Source: Schistocephalus solidus (Eukaryota; Platyhelminthes; Cestoda; Diphyllobothriidea; Diphyllobothriidae). From it: a stretch of DNA of 64,000 nt. Numbering within the stretch: position 1 is the first letter of the stretch; the number at the start of each line of letters is the position of its first letter. Below the pieces are notes generated by a model, which saw nothing but the letters and a program-made list of their open reading frames with translations, had not been told where the DNA came from and searched no databases. Position numbers and translations under genes: made by a program. The DNA is taken from contig WEDG01008800.1 of assembly GCA_017591395.1 (NCBI GenBank), positions 1 through 64,000 on the forward strand, in the 5' to 3' direction. This document shows, in pieces, positions 46,306-55,099 of this stretch.

Positions 46306-49055
46306 AAGCAGCCTTTTTCAGATGCCGGCGCCTTGTACAACAACGGCTGCGGGAGATGCAGGATGCCTGGATGATCCGAAAGGCTGAAGAAATCCAGGGC
46401 TATGCGGACCGCAATGAAATGAAAAACTTTTTCAAAGCCATCAAGGCCATATACGGCCCGTGTATCAAGGGGTCCGCACCGCTGCTCAGCTCTGATGGGA
46501 CAACACTGCTGACAGAGAAATCGCAAATTCTGAAGCGCTGGGCCGAGCACTTCAGAAGTGTCCTTAATTGCTCATCAGCCATCTCCGATGCTGCCATTGA
46601 CCGGCTCCCTCAAGTGGACACGAACAATGACCTGGATCTGCCGCCTTCCCTACCAGAAACCATCCGGGCCGTGCAGCAGATTTCCAGCGGTAAAGCACCG
46701 GGATCCGACGCAATCCCACCGGAAGTCTACAAGCACGGTGGGCCCCGGCTGATGGCAGAACTCACAACACTCTTCCAGGAGATGTGGCGCCAAGGACAAG
46801 TTCCTCAGGATTTCAAACACGCGACCATCGTCCATCTCTACAAACGGAAGGGGAACCGGCAACTCTGTGATAATCACAGAGGCATCTCGTTGCTCAACAT
46901 CGCCGGGAAGATCTTCGCCCGTATCCTTCTCAATCGTCTTAACGGTCATCTAGAGCAGGGCCTGCTCCCGGAAAGCCAATGTGGCTTCCGCCGACACCGC
47001 GGGACAACCGATATGATCTTCGCCGCCCGCCAGCTACAAGAGAAGTTTCAGGAGATGCGAACTCACCTTTACACTACCTTCGTGGATCTAACGAAAGCCT
47101 TTGACACGGTGAATCGTGACGGACTGTGGAAAGTCATGCAGAAATTTGGTTGTCCTGAGCGGTTCACGCACATGGTGCGTCAGCTTCATGACGGGATGAC
47201 GGCGCGCGTCACTGACAACGGGACGGTATCCGAAGCATTCGCAGTGACCAACGGAGTGAAGCAGGGCTGCGTACTGGCCCCCACCCTCTTCAGTCTCATG
47301 TTCTCGGCTATGCTGATGGACGCCTACCGTGATGAGCAGCCTGGTATTCGCATCGCCAACAGAACTGACGGGCGCCTTCTCAACAGTCGGCGTATGCAGG
47401 CTCCAACGCGCGTGTCTACGACTACAGTCCATGACTTGCTCTTCGCGGACGACTGCGCCCTTAACACCGTGATGGAGGAGGACATGCAAAGGAGCATGGA
47501 CCTCTTCGCCGAAGGCTGCGCCGATTTTGGATTAACAATCAGTACAGCCAAAACGGTTGTCATGCACCTGCCGCCACCCAGCGCGGAATACAATGCTCCT
47601 CGAATTAATGTCAACGGTGCTCAACTCAAAAACTTGGAGACCTTCGCTTATCTAGGAAGCACGATTTCGCGCAACACGAGAATCGATGACGAGGTTGCCC
47701 AACGGATTTCCAAAGCTAGTCAGGCCTTCGGCCGGCTGCAGGCCTCCGTGTGGAATCGCCACGGTATTCACCTGAACACCAAACTGAAGATGTACAAGGC
47801 CGTCGTCTTGACGACACTCCTTTACGGAGCGGAAACCTGGACCGTCTACTCGAACCAAGCCAGGAAGCTGAATCACTTTCATCTCAGCTGCCTCCGCAGA
47901 ATACTGAAGCTGAGATGGCAAGACAGGATACCGGACACGGAAGTCCTGGAGCGGACCGGAATCCTCAGCATCCATGCCATGCTGAGGCAAGTGCAGCTGC
48001 GATGGAGCGGCCAACTGGTAAGAATGGACGACGAGCGACTACCCAAACGACTTTTCTACGGAGATGTCGCTACGGGTTCTCGTCGGCAGGGGGGTCAAAA
48101 ACGGCGCTACAAGGACACTTTGAAGAAATCGCTGAAGCAACTGCAAATCAACTCGGCGACCTGGGAAGACCTCGCCCAGGATAGACCGGCATGGAGAAGA
48201 TCAGTGAAGACTGGTTCAGCAATCTACGAGGCCAACCGGATCGCCACCGCCAAGGCCAAAAGAGCGGCACGAAAGTCACCAGCGCCCCGCACCAACACTG
48301 TCAATGCCCAGGCCCTGCCAACATGCCCGCGCTGTCAACGCATCTTCCGCGCGCGAATCGGCCTGGTCGGACATCTTCGGACGCAATGCACCAACAATCC
48401 CACAATTCCAATTTCTACGTCAAATTCTGCCAACCCTCATTCTGACTCCCCCACCCTCACTCCTGACATCAATTCCATTACTCCCACCATCATAGAGACC
48501 ACATCCATCTACTCATCGCCTGTTACCCCCACCACCGCAACCACCATTGCCTTCGCCTTCACTACTACCACCACAACCACCATCAGCGATGGGGAATCTC
48601 TCCTAAGCTGTACTCAATGCGACCGCACATTCACCTCACGCATCGGCCTGGTCGGTCACTTGCGAATACATCGTACAGAGACCGGTGAGCCAGTGCCTGG
48701 AGCACCATCACACAGCAGAGATCGTCGCCTCCACTGCCCTCACTGTACTCGCGCATTCACTCATCGCATGGGCCTATTCGGTCACATGCGCATCCATGAC
48801 AGCGGAATTCACCACAATGCCGACAACACCGATACACCATTCACACCCTCCGCTCCTGCCATTCTTAGCGCCCCTGCCACCCCCACTACCATGAATGACA
48901 TCGCCCCAGCCTCTACCGATTTCTCCTGCCCACACTGCGCCCGCAACTTCAACTCACGCATCGGCCTGGCCGGTCACCTGCGAATCCATCGCACGGAGGC
49001 TGGTGAACCAGTGCCTGGGGCTCCGACATATAGTCGACGCGCCCGCCTTCACTGA
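46101..49055 (+). CDS. LINE B: reverse transcriptase with C-terminal C2H2 zinc fingers (open, 984 codons)
   Basis: The homologous frame starts near 46308; the ATG at 46101 is out of the ancestral frame. Visible parts are [60 protein letters not shown], motif [13 protein letters not shown] (Asp at residue 329), [18 protein letters not shown], and active site LLFADDCA (FADD, residues 448-451). A thumb-like end follows ([33 protein letters not shown]). Four fingers follow: CPRC...C (742, C2HC), CTQC...H (837), CPHC...H (879) and CPHC...H (943), with Thr/Pro-rich linkers. A TGA (49053) replaces a Cys codon and cuts off a fifth finger. RT primes on nicked target DNA. The fingers probably bind nucleic acid (inferred). 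Confidence 0.92.
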   Translation: MLQMITIPWRHDGVNCEMSSSPPPSMYSDAHTVDTRTGLTTMTPTSATYSRRRIDYTKPTWTFGLTPPKAAFFRCRRLVQQRLREMQDAWMIRKAEEIQGYADRNEMKNFFKAIKAIYGPCIKGSAPLLSSDGTTLLTEKSQILKRWAEHFRSVLNCSSAISDAAIDRLPQVDTNNDLDLPPSLPETIRAVQQISSGKAPGSDAIPPEVYKHGGPRLMAELTTLFQEMWRQGQVPQDFKHATIVHLYKRKGNRQLCDNHRGISLLNIAGKIFARILLNRLNGHLEQGLLPESQCGFRRHRGTTDMIFAARQLQEKFQEMRTHLYTTFVDLTKAFDTVNRDGLWKVMQKFGCPERFTHMVRQLHDGMTARVTDNGTVSEAFAVTNGVKQGCVLAPTLFSLMFSAMLMDAYRDEQPGIRIANRTDGRLLNSRRMQAPTRVSTTTVHDLLFADDCALNTVMEEDMQRSMDLFAEGCADFGLTISTAKTVVMHLPPPSAEYNAPRINVNGAQLKNLETFAYLGSTISRNTRIDDEVAQRISKASQAFGRLQASVWNRHGIHLNTKLKMYKAVVLTTLLYGAETWTVYSNQARKLNHFHLSCLRRILKLRWQDRIPDTEVLERTGILSIHAMLRQVQLRWSGQLVRMDDERLPKRLFYGDVATGSRRQGGQKRRYKDTLKKSLKQLQINSATWEDLAQDRPAWRRSVKTGSAIYEANRIATAKAKRAARKSPAPRTNTVNAQALPTCPRCQRIFRARIGLVGHLRTQCTNNPTIPISTSNSANPHSDSPTLTPDINSITPTIIETTSIYSSPVTPTTATTIAFAFTTTTTTTISDGESLLSCTQCDRTFTSRIGLVGHLRIHRTETGEPVPGAPSHSRDRRLHCPHCTRAFTHRMGLFGHMRIHDSGIHHNADNTDTPFTPSAPAILSAPATPTTMNDIAPASTDFSCPHCARNFNSRIGLAGHLRIHRTEAGEPVPGAPTYSRRARLH

Positions 49056-49980
49056 CCTCCTTGCTCCCACTCATTTCAACACCGCATGGGCCTCTTAGGA
49101 CACATGCACCTCCACGACAACCTCCGGTAAACCACCGGAGGCTAAGCTGCATCAGCACACACTACCTACACCAATACATCGACTACACCCTCACAATCAC
49201 CATTTACCAGAGTATATCACGGTTTCCTAGAAACCGTGGCTGGGAAGTCTGCCAATCTGACGCTTCCACCAGACCACGCCGTCGGCTCAGTGTATGTGCT
49301 GTGTGTGTCGAGTGGCTGACCAGTGGACTGGGAGTCAGACGGCGATGGCTGCTCCATATCCCCTGAGTTTGTGAATCCTGGTGTGTGCGTTATGGGGGCC
49401 AGGTCGTGCTGTGGCGCGCGAAGACGGGTACGCCGATCCGTCAGCCAATGCGCCCACTCCCACATCAGGCAACTGACCGGCTCGGACAGTAGTCTGACTG
49501 TGGGGGTTGGGGAGAGAGTGAGGTCGACAGCTCAGTGCATATTCCTCACTATAAACAATCTGACGCGCTTGAAACTATCATGGTGCGCTAAAAGCCGTGG
49601 CTTGGAAGGTTGCCAACTGACGCGTGGCCAGCCCAATGTGTGTTTTGTGTGGATTGGCTGACTGGCGGACTGAGAGTCAGGTTGCAATGGCTCCTTCTTA
49701 ATGTGGCCTTTATGGCACTCCCACACCGTGGGATCCGAGCCAGGTGTGGTGGCACGCCCAGGGGCGGCTCCGGCCGCGCCAGCCACCTGCGCCCTCTCCC
49801 ATCTCCGGTCTTCTTGACTCTGTCTTGACACCGGGCTCAGGTGGGGGAGGAGGAGAGAGTGCGGTAGCTGCAGCGCAAGGCTACTATCACTTAAAACTAA
49901 TTCACGCGCAAGTCACCGTCCCTGCACCACCTGGTGTGGAGCATACGGTGGACCTCGTCGAAATCGACGGTCGAACTGTC
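49056..49980 (+). other. LINE B: 3' UTR with hairpin and two tandem diverged units
   Basis: After the lost fifth finger comes a perfect 9-bp-stem hairpin (CACGGTTTC, loop CTA, GAAACCGTG; 49218-49238), also present in copy A. Then two related units follow: CCGTGGCTGGGAAGTCTGCC at 49234 and CCGTGGCTTGGAAGGTTGCC at about 49597, a period near 363 bp. Each has a GAGTGGCTGACC-like and a GACTGRGAGTCAG block. The terminal 180 bp (CTTCTTGACTCTGTCTTGAC to GAACTGTC) is the part shared with the short elements and is presumably what the RT recognises. Confidence 0.8.
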
Positions 49981-49991
49981 GTGTGTGGGCA
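49981..49991. repeat. Target-site duplication of LINE copy B (right)
   Basis: An exact copy of 44584-44594. It overlaps the TSD of the adjacent short element (49983-49995). Confidence 0.88.
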
Positions 49992-49995
49992 AGGG

Positions 49996-50359
49996 TGCAC
50001 CCTGAACGGGCCACGTGGTAGATGCGTTGGACCGACACGGGGGCCACATTAGGACACGGCAGGCGTTATTCGGGTTGCGCTCCCATAACAAATGCCGAAA
50101 ATGGAGGTGTGGTGGCACACCTAGGGGCGGCTAGGACTTAGGGGACCCAGCCGCGCCAGCCACCTGCGTCCTCTCCCGCCTCCGGTCTTCTTGACTCTGT
50201 CTTGACACCGGGCTCAGGTGGGGGAGGAGGAGAGAGTGCGGTAGATGCTGCGCAAGTCTACTATCACTTTAAACTAAATCACGCGCAAGTCACCGTCCCT
50301 GCTCCACTTTCCCCTGGAGCATACGGTGGACATCGTCGGACTACGACGGTCGAACTGTC
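49996..50359 (+). mobile_element. Short LINE-tailed non-autonomous element, copy 2 (364 bp, 13-bp TSD)
   Basis: It is flanked by GTGTGGGCAAGGG at 49983-49995 and 50360-50372. The 5' module (CACCCTGAACGGGCCACGTG, then GCGTTGGACCGACACGGGGG and CAGGCGTTATTCGG) is unrelated to the LINE. The 3' module (from GCCTCCGGTCTTCTTGACTC to GGTCGAACTGTC) is the LINE's own 3' end. There is no ORF. This is the design of a SINE or SINE-like element that borrows its partner LINE's tail. The 5' module lacks clear pol III boxes, so it may not be tRNA-derived. Confidence 0.85.
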
Positions 50360-50526
50360 GTGTGGGCAAGGGAGCCTCACCGTGTTCACTTTCCGTGAAC
50401 ACCTCTTGCGCCAATGCGGGCTCGAATGGACCCGGCTGGTATCATTCCACCTCCCCTCTTCCTGGACCCAGTGGTGGTGCATCAGCCTTGCCTCTCCCTC
50501 CGCCGCGCACTCCGCCGACTTTTAAG

Positions 50527-51297
50527 AGTCCTCCGCCTCCCATCTCACCGGGTTGTTACGGCGCCAGCAGTCGGTACGGTTGCAGCTTCTCTGTCGGCGA
50601 TGGCGCTGGCGCCCAATGGCAGTCGGTCCCCGGTGCGCCCTTTATCCACCCACCTCCTCCCCTCTACCCACTCCCACCGCATCCTCCGCACCAACGCTAT
50701 TACGCCTACTCCAATGCCAGCTTCGAGTGTGCTCAGATCGCTTCGTGCGAAGCAGGTCTTCGTAGCCTGATCACCGGTCCGTTGAGACGTGGTCCCGTCG
50801 GTGTCAGTGGTCTGCCATTTGCCGTACCCCGACCTCCATCAAGATCTCCTCTACCTCCACCTCCACCCACTTCACGGTATATCAATCGTTCCCCCTCCGT
50901 GACTGACCCTCTCTCAGAGGCCTTCCTCTCCTCCCTGCTCTTATTGGAGGCCTCCAGTAGCTGTCCCTCACATGAGTGTGGCTGGCTCGTCTTGCCAGGG
51001 CGTCCAATCATCAGTCTGGTGGAATGTCTGTTTAAGGCTGCGGCTGTCCGCCTGCAGCAGTGGGAAGAGGAAGAAGAAGAAGAAGAAGAAGAAGAAGAAG
51101 AAGAAGAAGAAGAAGAAGAAGAAGAAGAAGAAGAAGAAGAAGAGGGTGCGGAGGCGGCACTTTTGGCAGAAAAGGACGAATCAGAGGTACGTGCGTCTGA
51201 AGGCGAAAACACGAAACAGACCTCCACTTCAGACTCCTCCCGGATCGTCAACAACGAGACCCTCTCCACCTTAGATTACATCCATTTGGCGTTAAAG
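50527..51297 (+). CDS. Host exon, proline-rich with 27-residue poly-glutamate (unknown protein)
   Basis: It is open from upstream to a clean donor, GCGTTAAAG followed by GTGAGC. The 5' end is uncertain: TTTTAAG before 50527 gives phase 0, and TTCCTGGACCCAG before 50472 is another candidate. The protein has proline runs (SPPPPISPGCYG, HPPPPLYPLPPHPPHQRYYA, SRSPLPPPPPTSRY), a hydrophobic stretch (LSEAFLSSLLLLEASSSC), then QQW and 27 Glu encoded by a GAA repeat (51064-51144), and a Ser/Thr-rich tail (ASEGENTKQTSTSDSSRI). I recognise no family. It splices in phase 0 to 51367. It could be the 3' part of the ERC gene, since strand and phase allow it. ERC C-termini do not look like this, so a separate gene is equally possible. 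Confidence 0.65.
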
Positions 51298-51366
51298 GTG
51301 AGCTAACCTTGCCAACCGTAGGTTTGCATCCGTTTTCCAATGCTTCTTGCTGTCTGTAATGTGCAG
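51298..51366 (+). other. 69-bp intron
   Basis: It begins GTGAGC and ends CTGTAATGTGCAG. It is short, as is common for some flatworm introns. Without splicing the frame stops at once (TAA at 51304). With splicing it continues for 16 residues to a stop next to a poly(A) signal, which supports the call. Confidence 0.7.
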
Positions 51367-51417
51367 GCTTTCCCACGCTTAGAAGAGTATTTCAAGTCAG
51401 ACAAAGAGCCATACTAA
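51367..51417 (+). CDS. Terminal host exon (16 residues plus stop)
   Basis: It starts in phase 0 after TGTGCAG and reads AFPRLEEYFKSDKEPY, stop TAA at 51415-51417. Together with the preceding exon the C-terminus is LDYIHLALK joined to AFPRLEEYF. Only five bases (counting from the stop) separate it from AATAAA at 51422, a complete and compact 3' end. Confidence 0.65.
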   Translation, partial: AFPRLEEYFKSDKEPY

Positions 51418-51421
51418 ATTA

Positions 51422-51427
51422 AATAAA
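51422..51427 (+). terminator. Polyadenylation signal AATAAA
   Basis: A canonical hexamer lies directly after the stop codon at 51417. Cleavage would be expected about 10-30 nt downstream. The very short 3' UTR is notable. Confidence 0.55.
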
Positions 51428-51439
51428 GCTGGTTAGCAT

Positions 51440-51925
51440 CAGTGCCTTAGCGGTCGTCTACCCAGTTAGCCTATCAAGTAGCGCTCCGCAAATACTGCTG
51501 GGCTTGGCTCCCTCACCACCCTCCCCCCTCCCATCTCGCAGCACCTTCTGATCCATGCACTCTCCTTCTTCCCCTAAAGTCTCATGATCTTTTGCATCTT
51601 CCTCACCTCCTTATCTCTTCTTGTGTGTGAGCATTGCGGAAGCCCAACGATCAGTGATCAAAAACGCCCAATTTTCCTTAGCCAAAAACTGTGCTAGTTC
51701 AAGGACTTTTGGTCGGACTAAATTCGACTCAAATTAGGAGAGGAAGGGCTCATTGATTAACCTAGCTGCTGGTTACTTCACGCGAGCATGTGTGGCTCAT
51801 AGGGGAAGTACCTTCAGTGATGGTTAGTTGCGAAATTAGCAGGTCCCCAGATCTCAAGGAATTGCAAACAACAACATCACCAGAACAAACCAGTTATATG
51901 AGGGACCACTTCCGCAGATCTGGAG
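51440..51925 (+). other. Unannotated sequence downstream of the host gene end
   Basis: It contains a C-rich patch near 51515-51545. Nothing else was recognised. Confidence 0.35.
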
Positions 51926-51929
51926 TTGA

Positions 51930-52420
51930 CTGCACAAGACTCAGTATGCCGGCGGCAGATCGCTACAGCTCTCCCTATCGGCTCTTAAATTTGGAAGCCC
52001 TGCCGCTCGTCATCTATCGGACTCATTCCTACTGCGATTTTGATCAATAATTTAACAGACTGACTTCTCATTTGAGGCTCAGGCTTGGATTTATCCTCGA
52101 CTTGTCTTGCTTTTTGGCGTGAGCGTCTGCGCAGTTTAAATAGCGACCATTTTCGAAGGTGTGGCAGGCACCCCAGTACACAGCCAGTGTATGCGCGATC
52201 CAAGATGCGTTCACCCTAACCTGTGTATTTACAAGAGCAGTTTACACTCGGGATACTCTAGAATACAACAAAGTCTTGCCCGGGATTTAGTCCTGACCTT
52301 GCTGCAACTCCAATGCCTACTCCGACGATAATGCGCTTGGTCGTCTCTGAGGCGTTGTTAGTATTTGGTAAAGTTCTTGAGGAGACAACTTCGGACAAAT
52401 AATCTGAGCGACTGTCTGTG
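51930..52420 (-). mobile_element. Old Penelope-like fragment (third type)
   Basis: It is similar, at lower identity, to 61540-61920 (minus copy of the inverted pair). Shared blocks are TATGCCGGCGSCAGATCG, TTATCCTCGACTTGTCTTG, TGTATGCGCGATCCAAG, and near 52330 ATAATGCGCTTGGTCGT against AACAATGCGCTCGGTCGC. No open frame remains. Confidence 0.6.
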
Positions 52421-52699
52421 CTAAGAAAATACCCAAAACTCCGAAAATGTCTGTTTCTAGTGCAATTAACGGGACTATTTCATAGTCATAATAGACTGTA
52501 GGAGAAAAGGTGTAAACAGAGCTCCTGGGCTGCAGCTCGGAGACCGAGTACTCGTTTTTTCGTGCCCCTTATTCCGCAGTCTACTTTGACTAGTAGGTGT
52601 TCTAGTTATTTGCAAACTTGCGGACTGGCACAGCAATAAACGAAACTCATTTTAACACCTATACGCTGGGGCAACGATCGCGCAATTCGCAGGTAGTCT

Positions 52700-53235
52700 G
52701 AGGTCACGGTCTGAATGGCTTATATGGCGCCGCCCCCGTCAGAACACGGGGATAGGAGCTCCCCTGGCATTCCTGTAAATCTCAGGTAGAAACCATATTT
52801 ACCTGTTGTGGGGCCAGGGTCCCTATCCATCGTTAAAATTTTTCCGGCTGTTGTGAGATTATGCTTATGCACCGCACTTGGGGCTGACTTTATCACATTG
52901 GCTACCATCTTTTCTCCTCTTGATCCTTCCTTCCTCCTTATCGCGACATCTGCCGGTTATTCCTACCCTTTATACTTCATTCCCTTCCCCCCTTCTTGCC
53001 TCTCACCCTCTCTACCCTACTCGCCTTACTCCTCGCTCCGTCCACCACTTTTCTCCCCCTTCCTCTATGTTGACCAGGCTCCCATTCAGACACTTCTCCA
53101 CTCAATTCTTCTGATCATTCTCTTCCTCCTACTGAAATTCTTCCTCTACCACCACCACCTTCCTCCCCTCTCTCCTTCCTTCATGTTGATCAGCCTCCGA
53201 CTACCACTCTCCCCCTCCAGCGCCGCGTAAAGGGT
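52700..53235 (+). repeat. Pyrimidine-rich low-complexity region
   Basis: From about 52905 the + strand is dominated by C and T (CCTTCCTCCTT, CCTCCTACTGAAATTCTTCC). A related block (TCCTCCTACCAAAATTCTTC) recurs near 53515-53630, so an old duplication flanks the telomere-like stretch. The open frame through it reflects composition only. Confidence 0.55.
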
Positions 53236-53284
53236 GACTTGTATGGCTGCCTAAACAGGACACTGGAATAGGAACGCTAACATA

Positions 53285-53445
53285 AAACGAACCTGTAATA
53301 TTAATCTTTACCGTAATCCTACCCTAAACCTAAATCCTACAGTCAACACGCACACAAACCTTGATCCTAACTCGGATCTTAACCCTAAGCCTACCCCTAA
53401 ATGTAACCCTACCCGTACCCTAAAACCAAACCTAATTTTACCGGA
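53285..53445 (+). repeat. Degenerate telomere-like (CCCTAA-type) tract
   Basis: It is a series of variants of the CCCTAA unit: ATCCTACCCTAAACCTAAAT, GATCCTAACTCGGATC, TTAACCCTAAGCCTACCCC, GTAACCCTACCCGTACCC. Flatworm telomeres are TTAGGG repeats, so this is an interstitial, decayed telomere-type repeat or a C/T/A-rich satellite that resembles one. Confidence 0.6.
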
Positions 53446-53449
53446 ATTT

Positions 53450-54248
53450 TGCGCAAAGCCTCGTGTTTAGGCGGCCATACAATTCCTTATTTCACCCGCT
53501 TCTGGTCATTATCTTCCTCCTACCAAAATTCTTCCATCTCCTCCACCACTTCCTACCTCCCTCTTCCTCTGAATTTTCCGGCTTCGACTAGCACTCTTCT
53601 CCTCCTCCCACTTCTCGTTATCATTCTTCTCATCCACCTACTGGCCTTCTCCCTCCCCCTCCTTCCCCGCCCCCTCTTCTGTCCTCTAAAGCATGGAAAT
53701 TTTATCCCCTGTCTGAGGCTCGAAACTAATAATTCGGTTCTCTCCCTCTCCCTTTCACATTTTGCTAATCTCCCCCCCCCTCGCTGGGCTGAAATTGAGA
53801 GCCGACGCGGTGATGTGATCCCAAGGCGGCTTGTCCGCACCGCACACCCTTGACAGCCCCCTCCTCTTCGTCCTGTCGCGCGCACGGTCCTGGCACGACG
53901 CTTGCCGCTTAACTGACCAACTCTTTTACCGGCTGCCGCTCTGAGTCACTGTTTTGTGGCTTACCTGCCCTCATACAAATTATCGTCGACTTCTCGCCAT
54001 TGCTGCCTACTTTGTGGGCAGATTAGTGCCATCAGGATGAGACCCCTTTTCCAGTCCTATCATCACCAAGACAGACGGGGAGATGCATTAATCATACACC
54101 TTTCTGTTTGCTGCCCGTTGGTACCCCCACCCAAAACTTTGTCGCATTCGGTGAGAGCCCCGTCAATGTACCGGCGTACACCTTCCGGGATGCCCAAAGG
54201 CGAGATGTTGACGGGGTTATGGGGGAGGGGAAGGATGGGGGGGGGGAA
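53450..54248 (+). other. Low-complexity and unannotated sequence before LINE C
   Basis: Pyrimidine-rich to about 53790, then mixed sequence. It ends in a G-rich run (54221-54246, including ten consecutive G) that directly abuts the 5' end of LINE copy C. No gene was recognised. Confidence 0.45.
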
Positions 54249-54307
54249 CAACAAACAACAATACCCCCCGTCCCCATCCCCCTCGCCATACTCTCCAGGC
54301 TGCTCGG

Positions 54308-55009
54308 GTGAGTCCACTCACACTAGCAGCCTGGAATGTTCGTTCCCTTTTAGACAATCCTAGGAGCAACCGGCCGGAACGGAGGACGGCGCTAGTCGCT
54401 CGGGAACTGGGGTGCTACAAGGTGGACATTGCTGCTCTCAGCGAGACCCGATTCTCTGAGCAGGGTCAGCTGGAGGAGGTGGGGGCCGGCTACACTTTCT
54501 TCTGGAGCGGCCGGCCAAAGGCAGAGCGACGCGACGCTGGTGTTGCCTTTGCCATCCGTAACGACATCGTGGGACGTCTGCCCTGTCTGCCGCAGGGTAT
54601 CAATGATCGCCTGATGAGCCTCCGCCTGCCTCTTCGGGGAGACCAGTTCGCCACCATCATCAGCGCCTACGCTCCCCCAATGACGAGCTCTGATGCGGCG
54701 AAGGATAAATTCTACGAGGACCTGCACGCCTTGCTGGCAACTGTGCCGAAAGAGGACAAGTTAATTGTCCTTGGTGACTTCGACGCCCGCGTCGGGACGG
54801 ACCACGCCGCCTGGCCGTGTGTGCTGGGTCCCCACGGTCTCGGTAGCTGTAACGATAACGGCCTCCTTCTTCTGCGCACGTGTGCGGAACACCGTCTCCT
54901 GCTGACCAACACCTTCTTCCGCCTTCCCGACGCGGGAGAAGGCCACGTGAATGCACCCTCGGTCGCGGCGCTGGCATCCGGAGGCGAGATCGACAGGACG
55001 TGCTGGTAA
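54308..55009 (+). pseudogene. LINE C: APE-type endonuclease, truncated by a 20-bp deletion
   Basis: The open frame has no ATG and begins at a GTG. It reads [20 protein letters not shown] (Asn of the WNVR motif), [12 protein letters not shown] (catalytic Glu near residue 46), [38 protein letters not shown] and [16 protein letters not shown] (GDFNAR changed to GDFDAR). Near 54975 copy C lacks 20 bp present in copy B (between GGCATC and CGGAGGCG). This removes the LLDYVL catalytic segment and shifts the frame to a stop at 55009. As in copy A, the Trp codon near 54950 reads TGA in the ancestral frame. Confidence 0.88.
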
Positions 55010-55099
55010 CCAAGGCGATCCGCGATGCCAATGGTTGGACAGATCACCGCCTCGTCATTTCCCAGATGAGGCTTCGACTGCAACCCCGACGAAGGCCCC

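Larger units (their letters stand above)
44595..49980 (+). mobile_element. LINE copy B, full-length (5386 bp), best-preserved copy
   Basis: This is a complete non-LTR retrotransposon with a 5' UTR (44595 to about 45205), a frameshifted endonuclease (45205-46010), an open RT plus zinc-finger frame (to 49055) and a 3' UTR of about 925 bp ending GAACTGTC. An 11-bp TSD flanks it and there is no poly(A). It inserted into the 3' flank of an older copy of its own family. The 5' end aligns with that of copy A (GGGGT start). The closeness of its 3' UTR to neighbouring tails suggests recent activity of the family. Confidence 0.94.

Noticed and set aside
43815..49980. LTR-like structure: the same 780-bp sequence on both sides of LINE B
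   Set aside because: Both are LINE 3' UTRs. The left one belongs to an older copy, and the 11-bp TSD places LINE B as a separate insertion.
52808..53230. 140-codon hydrophobic open frame resembling a membrane protein
   Set aside because: The leucine/serine/proline richness comes from a pyrimidine-rich low-complexity stretch. No homology is visible.
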